Made by a program: the position numbers and the translations under genes. Positions 17,469 through 25,778 of a DNA stretch of 35,870 nt are shown one piece after another (the stretch's first letter is position 1; the number at the start of each line of letters is the position of its first letter). The DNA is taken from the IMG/VR virus record IMGVR_UViG_3300008267_010201, positions 1 to 35,870 of that record; one strand, 5' to 3'. The notes under the pieces were generated by a model. The model made no database searches. It was given only the letters and a program-made list of their open reading frames with translations, and was not told where the DNA came from. This DNA comes from a virus.

Positions 17469-18065
17469 ATGAAAAGAAACTACACAGTACAAGAGCTTAT
17501 TGATTTTGAAACCAAAGTCAAAGAAGCATACGAAGCAGGACAAATTAAAGGTCCTGTTCATTTATCTAAAAATAATGAAGAACAACTTATAGAATTATTT
17601 AAGAATATAAATGAGGATGATTGGGTATTTTCCGCTTGGAGAAACCATTATCATGCCTTACTTCATGGAGTTGATCCTGAATATCTATTTAAAACAATTA
17701 GTGAGGGTAAAAGTATGGGAACAAATAATGTTAAACCTAATTTTTATGCTTCATCTATTGTAGGGGGTATAATCCCTATTGCTTTAGGAGTCGCTCAGGC
17801 ACTTAAATTAAAAAATTCACCAAATAAAGTATGGTGTTTTATAGGGGATATGACAATGGAAACAGGTGGATTTTGGGAAGCCTATAAATATTCTCAAAAT
17901 TTTGAATTACCACTTCAATTTGTAGTTGAAGATAATAATTTAAGTGTTCATACTCCAACAACAACTGCTTGGAATACAAGAATGGAACCCCCTAAAAATG
18001 TAATTTATTACTCATACCCTATGCATTATCCACATCATGGAACTGGTAAATGGGTTAATTTCTAA
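17469..18065 (+). CDS. Miniature TPP-binding E1-alpha/transketolase PP-domain protein
   Basis: A 198-residue protein holding only the pyrophosphate-binding domain of E1-alpha/transketolase enzymes; usual E1-alpha chains are about 320-360 aa. WRNHYHALLHGV resembles the R..Y....rg motif; ASSIVGGIIPIALGVAQALK precedes GDMTMETGGFWEA and VVEDNNLS, the GD(x)24-27NN TPP/Mg2+ motif. It pairs with the 178-aa partner that begins three bases after its stop. The product is likely a thiamine enzyme that transfers a two-carbon unit or cleaves a keto acid in sugar synthesis. Confidence 0.85.
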   Translation: MKRNYTVQELIDFETKVKEAYEAGQIKGPVHLSKNNEEQLIELFKNINEDDWVFSAWRNHYHALLHGVDPEYLFKTISEGKSMGTNNVKPNFYASSIVGGIIPIALGVAQALKLKNSPNKVWCFIGDMTMETGGFWEAYKYSQNFELPLQFVVEDNNLSVHTPTTTAWNTRMEPPKNVIYYSYPMHYPHHGTGKWVNF

Positions 18066-18068
18066 TAT

Positions 18069-18605
18069 ATGAAATATAAAGACGAATTAGTAAGAGCAAT
18101 GGAATGGTTAGGTGAAAAACCTAATACTGTATTTACTGGTCAAGCTATAGCTTTGAGTGGCCATGCAATTTCAAATACAATGGAAAAAGTACCTAAAGAA
18201 AAACGTATTGAACTTCCTGTATTTGAAGAAACACAACTTGGAATGGCTACAGGATTAGCTTTAGAGGGATTTGTCCCTATTACTTGTTATCCACGCTTTG
18301 ATTTTTTTATTCTTGCAATGAATCAGTTAGTAAATCATTTAGATAAAATGAGAGAAATGACTGAAGATAAAATGCAACCTAAAGTAATCATTAGAGTAGC
18401 AGTAGGATCTAAAAAACCATTTTCAGCTGGCCCTCAGCACACTCAAGATCATACTGAGGCTCTTAAATTAATGTTAACAGATATTGATGTTATTTCACTT
18501 AATGAACCTGAAGATGTATTTCCTGCTTTTGAAAAAGCATATAATCGTACAGATGGAAAATCAACCTTAGTAATTGAATATTCAGAATATTATGGTACAA
18601 AATAA
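18069..18605 (+). CDS. Miniature E1-beta/transketolase Pyr-domain partner
   Basis: A 178-residue partner of the preceding gene, corresponding only to the pyrimidine-binding domain. VFEETQLGMATGLALEGFVP includes the Glu that activates the TPP aminopyrimidine; FDFFILAMNQLVNHLDKMRE follows the E1-beta pattern. SAGPQHTQDHTEAL has the conserved His. The C-terminal transketolase domain of normal E1-beta (about 320 aa) is absent. Together the two chains form a minimal alpha/beta TPP enzyme. The PLP-dehydratase gene starts 14 bases before its stop. Confidence 0.85.
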   Translation: MKYKDELVRAMEWLGEKPNTVFTGQAIALSGHAISNTMEKVPKEKRIELPVFEETQLGMATGLALEGFVPITCYPRFDFFILAMNQLVNHLDKMREMTEDKMQPKVIIRVAVGSKKPFSAGPQHTQDHTEALKLMLTDIDVISLNEPEDVFPAFEKAYNRTDGKSTLVIEYSEYYGTK

Positions 18606-19764
18606 TTTTAGTTGGCCTTTAATTAATGATAACATCACCCAACGTGATAGAGAAGTATTAGCTGATTTCTGTTTAAATGGAAAACGCTTTACTAATGGAG
18701 AAAAAGTAAAAGAATTTGAAAAAGTATGGGCTGAATGGCTTGGAGTTAAACACTCAGTAATGGTTAATTCAGGAGCATCAGCCAATTTCATTTCAATTGC
18801 AATGGTAAAAGAATTAAAAGGTGTCGGTGAAGTAATTGTACCTCCAATTGGGTGGGTTTCAGATATATCTTCAGTAGCACAACTAGGAATGAAACCTGTA
18901 TTTGTTGATATCAGCATGAATGATTTCAATATTACAGCTGAAAATATTAGACGTGCTATTACTAAAGATACTAAAGCAATTGTATTAGTTCATACATTAG
19001 GGTTTAATGGTATGACTGATGAAATTGTTAAAATAGCAAAAGAAAATGACATTATATTAATTGAAGATTGCTGTGAAGCACACGGTGCTAAATTTGGAGA
19101 TAAAAAAGTAGGATCAATTGGTGATATTAGTTTATTTTCATTTTACTTTGGACATCATATTACTACTATTGAAGGTGGTACAGTGTGTATGAATGATGAT
19201 AAATTATATGATTTAGCCAAACTATTTCGTTCACATGGTATGACCAGAGAAGCATCATCTGAACTACAGGAAAAATATAAATTAATGTATCGTGATTTAA
19301 ATCCATTATTTACGTTTGCTGTGGCTGGATTCAATATGAGGTCAACTGAATTAAATGCTGTGTTAGGATTAGAACAAATGAAGCGTTTAGATTATAATAT
19401 TGAATGTCGTAGAAATAATCTTGATACGTGGCTGAAAAATCTTGATTCGTCTAAATTTATTACTTCATTTAAAACACAAGGCAATAGCAACTTTGCCTTA
19501 CCACTAGTAATGCAGGGTGTTACTAGAGATAAATTAAAAGATGTTTGTGATATACTAGTTGAAAATGGAGTTGAATACAGAATAGGAACCGCTGGTGGAG
19601 GAAATCAGGCTCGCCAACCGTATTTAGAAAAAGTTCCACATGAAATAGTTGGGGTATTAGCTAAAGCTAATTATATTCATGATAATGCTCTCTATATAGG
19701 TAATCATCCTGAATTGATTCAAGAGCAAATTATTAATCTTTGTAAAAAATTAAATAATGTTTAA
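18592..19764 (+). CDS. PLP-dependent 3-dehydratase of the RfbH/ColD type (DegT fold)
   Basis: A 390-residue DegT/DnrJ/EryC1/StrS-fold protein starting at ATG 18592, which overlaps the upstream gene; in-frame starts further back are less likely. IEDCCEAHG (Asp159) binds PLP. The active-site motif reads SFYFGHHITTIEGG: position 188 is His where aminotransferases have Lys (SF...K...GEGG). RfbH/DdhC and ColD carry His here and remove the C3 hydroxyl of 4-keto-6-deoxy sugar nucleotides. The product would be a 3,6-dideoxy-4-keto sugar nucleotide. CDP- or GDP-linked substrates are both possible. Confidence 0.85.
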   Translation: MVQNNFSWPLINDNITQRDREVLADFCLNGKRFTNGEKVKEFEKVWAEWLGVKHSVMVNSGASANFISIAMVKELKGVGEVIVPPIGWVSDISSVAQLGMKPVFVDISMNDFNITAENIRRAITKDTKAIVLVHTLGFNGMTDEIVKIAKENDIILIEDCCEAHGAKFGDKKVGSIGDISLFSFYFGHHITTIEGGTVCMNDDKLYDLAKLFRSHGMTREASSELQEKYKLMYRDLNPLFTFAVAGFNMRSTELNAVLGLEQMKRLDYNIECRRNNLDTWLKNLDSSKFITSFKTQGNSNFALPLVMQGVTRDKLKDVCDILVENGVEYRIGTAGGGNQARQPYLEKVPHEIVGVLAKANYIHDNALYIGNHPELIQEQIINLCKKLNNV

Positions 19765-20728
19765 AAACCAAAAAGTATTAATTACTGGTGGAGGAGGAAT
19801 GATTGGGCGTTCATTAGTAAATCTTTTATTAGATAGGGGAGCTAAAATATACATAGCTGATTTAACTAAACCTTCTGATTTACAAGATGGAGTAGAACAT
19901 ATTCAAGTTGATTTAAGATTTTTTGATAATTGCTTAGATATATGTAAAGATAAAGACTATGTATTTCATCTAGCTGGAGTTAAAGGTTCACCTAAAATGT
20001 GTGCTGAACAGCCGGTTGATTTTATGGTTCCAATGCTTCAATTCAACACTAACATGATGGAAGCTGCTCACCAAGCAAAAGTTAAATGGTACCTCTTTAC
20101 TAGCTCAGTTGGAGTTTATGCCCCCGCTGATGTATTTGTTGAGGATACAGTTTGGAACACAATGCCCTCTCCAAATGATAGATTTGCAGGTTGGGCTAAA
20201 CGTATGGGAGAATTACAAGCAGAAGCCTACGGAATCCAATATGGAAAGAAAAACATATCAATTGTAAGACCAGCTAATGTATATGGAGCTTATGATAATT
20301 TTAACCCAGCAAATGCAATGGTTGTTCCTTCATTAATTAGAAAGGCTCAAGAAAATGATGTATTAGAAGTTTGGGGTGATGGTTCACCAATTAGAGATTT
20401 TATTCATGCTGATGATGTTGCTTTGGGAATGATATATGCTGTTGAAAAACAAATAACTGAACCTATCAATCTTGGATCAGGTAAAGGATACAGTATCAAA
20501 GAAGTAGTTGATATGGTTGTTAAACACTCAGGTAAACAACTTGAAGTTAAATGGTTAACAGATAAGCCAGCAGGAGATAAGATTCGTTTATTTGATATGA
20601 CAAGAGCAAAATCTTATGGGTTTGATATTTCAGTGTCATTAGATGAAGGAATTAAACGTACTACTGAATGGTTTCTAAATAATAAAGAAATACTTGATAA
20701 ACGTTATAATGCTTTTGTAAATCATTAA
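19757..20728 (+). CDS. Extended SDR, NAD-dependent epimerase/dehydratase/GDP-fucose synthase-like
   Basis: A 323-residue protein. VLITGGGGMIGRSL is the NAD loop, YVFHLAGVKGSP the substrate loop, and LFTSSVGVY has the Ser. The Y-x-x-x-K site reads FAGWAKRMGE: Lys148 is present but the Tyr position is Ala144 (Phe143 precedes). GSPIRDFIHADDVALG is the C-terminal domain hallmark. It overlaps the PLP dehydratase gene by eight bases. It probably reduces or epimerises the keto-sugar made upstream. The missing Tyr may reflect another acid/base residue or a partner-dependent activity. Confidence 0.8.
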   Translation: MFKNQKVLITGGGGMIGRSLVNLLLDRGAKIYIADLTKPSDLQDGVEHIQVDLRFFDNCLDICKDKDYVFHLAGVKGSPKMCAEQPVDFMVPMLQFNTNMMEAAHQAKVKWYLFTSSVGVYAPADVFVEDTVWNTMPSPNDRFAGWAKRMGELQAEAYGIQYGKKNISIVRPANVYGAYDNFNPANAMVVPSLIRKAQENDVLEVWGDGSPIRDFIHADDVALGMIYAVEKQITEPINLGSGKGYSIKEVVDMVVKHSGKQLEVKWLTDKPAGDKIRLFDMTRAKSYGFDISVSLDEGIKRTTEWFLNNKEILDKRYNAFVNH

Positions 20729-20729
20729 T

Positions 20730-21419
20730 ATGCATGAATACTTAATTACAGGAGTTAAAAGTGGTTTAGGTAAATATCTTTATGAAAATTTATCTAATGC
20801 ACATGGGTTAGATAGAGGTGGATTTAATCTTATTAAAAATGAAGAATATAATACTATAATTCATTGTGCTTTTAATAAAGAAAATATTATAACTAATTAT
20901 AAACAGTATTTAGAAGATAATATATTCTTAACTCAAAAATTAAAATCTCTAAAACACAACCATTTTATCTATATATCAACTATAGACGTATACCAGAAAA
21001 ATCCTAACATGTATGCTCACTTTAAAAAATTCTCAGAAACTTTATTAAATACTGATGATTTAATTTTAAGATGTTCAATGATGTTAGGTAGTACAATGAA
21101 ACCTAATCATACTACTAAGCTGAAAGAAAATGTAGATTTTTTAAGTTTATCTGGAGAATCTAGATTTAATTATATTTTAATGGATGACATAGTTGAATTT
21201 TTTAAAAGTAATGACTATAAACAATATAAAGGAGTAATAGATTTTATACCTAATGACTCAATAAAATTACAAGATGTTAAAAACTACTTTAATTCAGATA
21301 CAAAATTAGGAGAATATACTTATGAAAATAATTTGGAATTTCACAATCCTATATTTACCTTAAATAACAAATATAATAAATCATCACTTAATAATTTACA
21401 ACAATATTATGGAAAGTAA
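20730..21419 (+). CDS. Short NAD-dependent SDR-like protein
   Basis: A 229-residue relative of extended SDRs. YLITGVKSGLGKYLYENL is the Rossmann loop, FIYISTIDVYQ the strand with Ser, and YAHFKKFSE a Y-x-x-x-K motif. RFNYILMDDIVEFF matches the C-terminal RDFI..DD element. At about two thirds of the usual length the substrate domain is reduced, as in the relative at 11585. It likely acts on the same nucleotide sugars. It overlaps the next gene by 11 bases. Confidence 0.7.
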   Translation: MHEYLITGVKSGLGKYLYENLSNAHGLDRGGFNLIKNEEYNTIIHCAFNKENIITNYKQYLEDNIFLTQKLKSLKHNHFIYISTIDVYQKNPNMYAHFKKFSETLLNTDDLILRCSMMLGSTMKPNHTTKLKENVDFLSLSGESRFNYILMDDIVEFFKSNDYKQYKGVIDFIPNDSIKLQDVKNYFNSDTKLGEYTYENNLEFHNPIFTLNNKYNKSSLNNLQQYYGK

Positions 21420-22368
21420 TTTTTATAAAGGAAAAAAAGTAGTTGTAACAGGAGGTTCTGGGTTTATAGGAACTCATTATCTTTTAGAATTACTCAATAG
21501 AGGCGCTATTGTTAAAACACACACTCACAAAAAATCCCTCCAAATTCAAGATGATAGAATAGAAGTATTAGAAAATATTGATTTAACTAAATTAGAGGAT
21601 TGTTTTAAACTAATTGAAGGAGCTGATTATGTTATCCACTCAGGAGGAGCAATTGCTCATCCCTCAACCGTCCCAACTGACATACAAATATCTTTACAAA
21701 ACATATTAGTATTAGGAAACGTTTTAGAAGCATCATATAAATCCAAAGTCAAAAAATTTCTAGATCTAAATAGCTCAACCGGATACCCAGATAGAAGATA
21801 TCCTATTAAAGAAGAAGAATTTTGGGATGATGAACCATACAAATCATATTATGGATATGGATGGATGAGAAGATATAGAGAAAAACTAATGGAACACGTT
21901 TCAAAATTTTCAGATATGGAAATTGCTTTAACTCGTGGTACTGCAATTTATGGTCCAAATGATAATTTTAATCCAAAAACATGTCATGTTGTTCCTGCTC
22001 TGATTAAAAGAGTATTAGATGATGAAAATCCTTTTATTGTTTGGGGAACTCCTGATGTAGTAAGAGACTTTTTATATGTTAAAGATGTAGTTAAAGCTGC
22101 TTTATTAGTATTAGAAAAAGGAGAATCTATGAGACCATATAACATAGGCTCTGGTTATACTGTTACTGTAGGAGATATTGTTAATGCTATTTTAAAAGCA
22201 ACAGGTAAAACTCCTGAAGTAATATATGATGAAACTAAACCAACTACTATTCCTTTTAGAATGGTTAGTACTGAAAGGCTAAATAATGAATTAGGATTTA
22301 TTCCAACATATACATTTGAGGAAGGTATTAAAGAAACTGTTGAATGGTATATTAAAAATAAAATGTAA
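21409..22368 (+). CDS. Extended SDR, NAD-dependent sugar epimerase/reductase
   Basis: A 319-residue protein with VVVTGGSGFIGTHYLLELL, YVIHSGGAIAHPST, FLDLNSSTGYP and a catalytic motif YGYGWMRRYREKL in which Tyr150 is kept but Lys is replaced by Arg154. TPDVVRDFLYVKDVVKAALL is the C-terminal signature. The neighbour at 19757 has the reverse change (Lys kept, Tyr lost). It is probably a reductase or epimerase for the deoxy-sugar nucleotide, or a non-catalytic partner. Confidence 0.8.
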   Translation: MESNFYKGKKVVVTGGSGFIGTHYLLELLNRGAIVKTHTHKKSLQIQDDRIEVLENIDLTKLEDCFKLIEGADYVIHSGGAIAHPSTVPTDIQISLQNILVLGNVLEASYKSKVKKFLDLNSSTGYPDRRYPIKEEEFWDDEPYKSYYGYGWMRRYREKLMEHVSKFSDMEIALTRGTAIYGPNDNFNPKTCHVVPALIKRVLDDENPFIVWGTPDVVRDFLYVKDVVKAALLVLEKGESMRPYNIGSGYTVTVGDIVNAILKATGKTPEVIYDETKPTTIPFRMVSTERLNNELGFIPTYTFEEGIKETVEWYIKNKM

Positions 22369-22369
22369 T

Positions 22370-23380
22370 ATGAATAAAGTATTAATTACAGGAATTACAG
22401 GAATGGTTGGTTCACATTTAGCTGATTATTTGCTAGAAAATACTGATTGGAAAATATATGGTTTGGCTCGTTGGAATGATTCATTAGAAAATATTGAACA
22501 TTTATCTTCTGAAATTAATAGTAAAGAGCGCATTGAATTAGTTTATGGTGATCTGAATGATTTAGCTTCATTACTAGTAGTAGTAGATAAATCAAAACCT
22601 AATTATGTATTTCATTTAGCTGCTCAATCTTATCCTCAAACAAGTTTTGATTCACCTATTGAAACACTTCAAACTAATATTTTAGGAACAACTAATCTAT
22701 TAGAAGCTCTTAGAAGATCAGAGTATAAAAATGCTATTATTCATGTTTGTGCTTCAAGTGAAGTATTTGGTAGAGTACCTAAAGAAAAATTACCAATCAA
22801 TGAAGAATGCAATTTCCACCCAGCTTCACCTTATGCTATATCTAAAGTAGGAACGGATTTAGTTGGTCGTTATTATGCCGAAGCGTATAATATGACAATT
22901 ATGACTACACGTATGTTTACTCATACTGGTCCAAGACGTGGAGATGTGTTTTCGGAATCAACATTTGCTAAACAAATTGCAATGGTTGAAGCAGGATTAC
23001 AAGAACCAAAAATATATGTTGGTAATCTAAAATCATTAAGAACATATGCTGATGTTAGAGATGCTGTTAGAGCATATTATATGCTTGTAACTATTAATCC
23101 TAAAGCAGGTGAATACTATAATATTGGAGGTACTTATACTTGTGAGATTGGAGATATGCTTAATTTTTTAATTAGTCAATCAACAGCACCTAATATTGAA
23201 ATTGTAACTGACCCTGAGCGTTTAAGACCAATTGATGCTGATTTACAGATACCTGATACAACTAAATTCCAAGAACATACAGGATGGAAACCAGAAATTT
23301 CATTTGATAGAACGATGAGAGATCTTTTAGATTATTGGAGAAATAAAATAAAATCAGGACGTAAATTTTTAAGACGATGA
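22370..23380 (+). CDS. GDP-mannose 4,6-dehydratase-like SDR
   Basis: A 336-residue protein starting at ATG 22370 after the previous stop; a longer in-frame start overlaps upstream coding and is unlikely. VLITGITGMVGSHLADYL, FHLAAQSYPQTSFDSPIETL, and YAISKVGTDL (intact Y-x-x-x-K) are seen, followed by FTHTGPRRGDVFSES, which mirrors the F-N-H-x-S-P-R-R-G-E motif of GDP-mannose 4,6-dehydratase. The product would be GDP-4-keto-6-deoxymannose, the substrate of ColD-type dehydratases such as the one at 18592. A CDP- or dTDP-glucose dehydratase is the alternative. Confidence 0.8.
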   Translation: MNKVLITGITGMVGSHLADYLLENTDWKIYGLARWNDSLENIEHLSSEINSKERIELVYGDLNDLASLLVVVDKSKPNYVFHLAAQSYPQTSFDSPIETLQTNILGTTNLLEALRRSEYKNAIIHVCASSEVFGRVPKEKLPINEECNFHPASPYAISKVGTDLVGRYYAEAYNMTIMTTRMFTHTGPRRGDVFSESTFAKQIAMVEAGLQEPKIYVGNLKSLRTYADVRDAVRAYYMLVTINPKAGEYYNIGGTYTCEIGDMLNFLISQSTAPNIEIVTDPERLRPIDADLQIPDTTKFQEHTGWKPEISFDRTMRDLLDYWRNKIKSGRKFLRR

Positions 23381-24114
23381 AAATACTAGTTATAGGAGAT
23401 AGCTGTACTGATGTCTTCAGATACGGCAAAGTAGAAAGACTTGCTCCTGAGGCACCTGTACCTGTTATTGTTCCTGGAAAAGAAGAATCAACACCAGGAA
23501 TGGCAGGTAATGTAGTTAGAAATTTAAAAGCATTAGGTGCCGAAACTGAATTTATTACTAATATAACCGATATTAGAAAAATTAGATATGTTTGTTCTAA
23601 ATATAATCATATATTATTAAGAGTAGATGAAAATGATAAATGTGAAAATATAAATGATAAAGTAATAGGAAACATATATTGGTCTAATTTTGATGCTATT
23701 GTCATTAGTGATTATAATAAGGGATTTCTAAGCGAACTAGACATAAAATTTATCTCAGAACAGCATCCATTAGTATTTTTAGATACTAAAAAAACACTAG
23801 GTAGTTGGGCACACAACATTAATTGTATTAAAATTAACTATCAAGAATATCTAAATAATCGACTAGTACTAACCAGCGATCCTAATTTAAGTGATAAAGT
23901 AATAGTTACAAGAGGTAAATACGGTTGTGATTTTAGAGGAGTAAATTATCCAACTCAAGAAGTACCTGTAAAAGACGTTTCTGGAGCTGGAGATACATTC
24001 TTAGCTGGATTAGTAGTAGAATATCTTAAGACAAATGATATAGAAAAAGCAATCGCCTTTGCTCAAGAATGTACAACAATAGTAGTTCAAAAATCAGGAG
24101 TATCAACTATATAA
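23377..24114 (+). CDS. hldA: HldE N-terminal-type heptose-7-phosphate kinase (PfkB family)
   Basis: A 245-residue PfkB-family kinase. VIGDSCTDVFRYGKVERLAP, then EAPVPVIVP, is the HldE/RfaE N-terminal signature; GMAGNVVRNLKALGA is the glycine-rich sugar site, and DVSGAGDTFLAGL with Asp206 is the catalytic base and ATP motif. It is shorter than the 318-aa HldE kinase domain, with reduced middle segments. With the nucleotidyltransferase at 10578 it could make ADP-heptose, apart from the phosphatase step. It overlaps the upstream gene by four bases. Confidence 0.85.
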   Translation: MKILVIGDSCTDVFRYGKVERLAPEAPVPVIVPGKEESTPGMAGNVVRNLKALGAETEFITNITDIRKIRYVCSKYNHILLRVDENDKCENINDKVIGNIYWSNFDAIVISDYNKGFLSELDIKFISEQHPLVFLDTKKTLGSWAHNINCIKINYQEYLNNRLVLTSDPNLSDKVIVTRGKYGCDFRGVNYPTQEVPVKDVSGAGDTFLAGLVVEYLKTNDIEKAIAFAQECTTIVVQKSGVSTI

Positions 24115-24115
24115 C

Positions 24116-24880
24116 ATGGATGTATCAATTTATTTTAAACAGACTGATTTTGGTCATTTTTGTCTTATTGAAAAAGATTTAATAAGCAATTATATTAATA
24201 ATCATGGTTTCTGGGAAGACCATTTATATTATTTCTATTCTCAGATAATAAAAGAAGATGACATAATAATAGATGGAGGAGCCAATATTGGGTTTCATAC
24301 AGTTCAGTTTGCTTCATTAGCTAAAAAAGGAAAAGTATATTCTTTTGAACCTCAACCCCTAATATTTAATGTATTATCAACTAATATCCTATTAAATGGG
24401 GCTAGTAATATTGTTAACCAATATAGATTAGGCATATCAGATAAGGAAGCAACAGAAACCCTAACAAGTATAGATAATCAAGGAGTTAGTATGAATGAAT
24501 TCTGTATTAATTGGGGTGGTAGAGGGTTTACTGAAAAAGATGGTAATGAGGAAGCTACTACTGTTGCTTTAGATAGTTTTAACTTACCTAGGTTAAATTT
24601 AATTAAACTAGATGTTCAAGGATTTGAGTATAAAGCACTAATGGGGGGTATTAATACTATTAAAAATAACATGCCTACTATTTTTATAGAAAATTATGAT
24701 GGAAGATGTGCTGATTATCAAATAGAACAAGAACGAGCTCCTATCAATTTATTACTTGAATTAAAATACAAAGGATATAGATTACTTATAGGAAATAAAG
24801 AAGATTGTATTTTTACAGTAAGTAAAGAGGTAATGTCTTTAATAGAAAATAGTAAAATAAATTTTGAAATAATATCATAA
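24116..24880 (+). CDS. FkbM-family methyltransferase
   Basis: A 254-residue methyltransferase. DDIIIDGGANIGFHTVQFA is SAM motif I, KVYSFEPQPLIFNVL motif II, and LNLIKLDVQGFEYKALMGGI is the FkbM signature; IFIENYDGR follows. It is the second FkbM protein of the cluster and more canonical than the one at 16183. Probable role: O-methylation of a sugar hydroxyl. It lies one base after the kinase gene and one before the next glycosyltransferase. Confidence 0.88.
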   Translation: MDVSIYFKQTDFGHFCLIEKDLISNYINNHGFWEDHLYYFYSQIIKEDDIIIDGGANIGFHTVQFASLAKKGKVYSFEPQPLIFNVLSTNILLNGASNIVNQYRLGISDKEATETLTSIDNQGVSMNEFCINWGGRGFTEKDGNEEATTVALDSFNLPRLNLIKLDVQGFEYKALMGGINTIKNNMPTIFIENYDGRCADYQIEQERAPINLLLELKYKGYRLLIGNKEDCIFTVSKEVMSLIENSKINFEIIS

Positions 24881-24881
24881 T

Positions 24882-25736
24882 ATGAGAACAGCAGCATTAT
24901 TAAATTGTAGAAATGATGGGTATAAAGAAGACGAACGTTTTGTAATATGTATAAATTCTATGTTAGAAACTTTTGATGAAGTATGGTATTGTGATTGGAA
25001 TTCACCTTCTGATAAAGGTTCATTATTATGGAAATTACAAGATTATATTCCTAAAACAGGAAAAATTAGGCATTTTGTAATAGATGAAGCATCTGCTAAA
25101 ATACTAACAGGTAATGACCCTAAAATAGGAAATTTTTCTTATATTCTTCCTCAAAATATTTTACTACGTCGATGCACAGCTGATTGGATAGTAAGTACTG
25201 CTATGGATATAATAGCTCCTAAAAAAGAAAATCTAGATAAATTTTTATCTAACGCTGACAAGGATACATTTTATACAGTGTCTAGGAGAGATATAGAGTA
25301 CTCTTCCCTAGAAGAATTTGGATTTGATAAATGGAGAGAATTCAGAGATAAACTAGATATTGAAAGTGAACCTAGACACATGCCAGCCAAAGTAACACCA
25401 AACGATGAATATAGTCTTATAAATTGTTGTGGTGATTTTCAACTAGCTCATAGAGATACATGGCATAAAATTAAAGGATTTGAAGAGCAAATGGTATATG
25501 CCTGTTTTCAAGACACAAATGTCCAGAAAAAAGCAGTATTAAATAAGTATAAATTAGAAGCATATTTTGATCTTCCTTTATATCATTTATCTCATAAAGG
25601 AATGGGAAATGATGGATCCTCACCTTCTAAACAGCATTATAATGATGCTTGGGATTGGGTAGAATGGTTTGAACAATCCCAAAATGAAGAAAATTGGGGG
25701 TTTGCTGATATTGATATAGAATATGAGATTTGGTAA
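24882..25736 (+). CDS. GT2/GT-A-like glycosyltransferase
   Basis: A 284-residue protein beginning RTAALLNCRNDGYKEDERFV, a start typical of phage GT-A proteins. WIVSTAMDIIAPKKEN resembles the metal-binding strand and loop. CCGDFQLAHRDTWHKIKGFE and YFDLPLYHLSHKG match the acceptor region of galactosyltransferase-like GT2/GT7 enzymes (G-x-x-x-x-x-R...GF.E and the final His). It is the last gene of the sugar cluster. The next gene starts after a 42-base gap with a promoter. Confidence 0.75.
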   Translation: MRTAALLNCRNDGYKEDERFVICINSMLETFDEVWYCDWNSPSDKGSLLWKLQDYIPKTGKIRHFVIDEASAKILTGNDPKIGNFSYILPQNILLRRCTADWIVSTAMDIIAPKKENLDKFLSNADKDTFYTVSRRDIEYSSLEEFGFDKWREFRDKLDIESEPRHMPAKVTPNDEYSLINCCGDFQLAHRDTWHKIKGFEEQMVYACFQDTNVQKKAVLNKYKLEAYFDLPLYHLSHKGMGNDGSSPSKQHYNDAWDWVEWFEQSQNEENWGFADIDIEYEIW

Positions 25737-25760
25737 GTTAAAATAAAATTTTATATTTAT
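25730..25760 (+). promoter_or_regulatory. Bacteroidetes-type promoter before clpP-like gene
   Basis: TTG at 25730-25732, 19 bases, then TATATTTAT starting at 25752 match the Bacteroidetes sigma-A pattern (TTG ... TAnnTTTG). The TATATT box lies six bases after GTTAAAATA, the same layout as two other sites (27966, 33948). It ends 18 bases before the ATG at 25779 and marks the start of a new transcription unit. Confidence 0.55.
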
Positions 25761-25778
25761 GAAAGAAAATATAAATAC

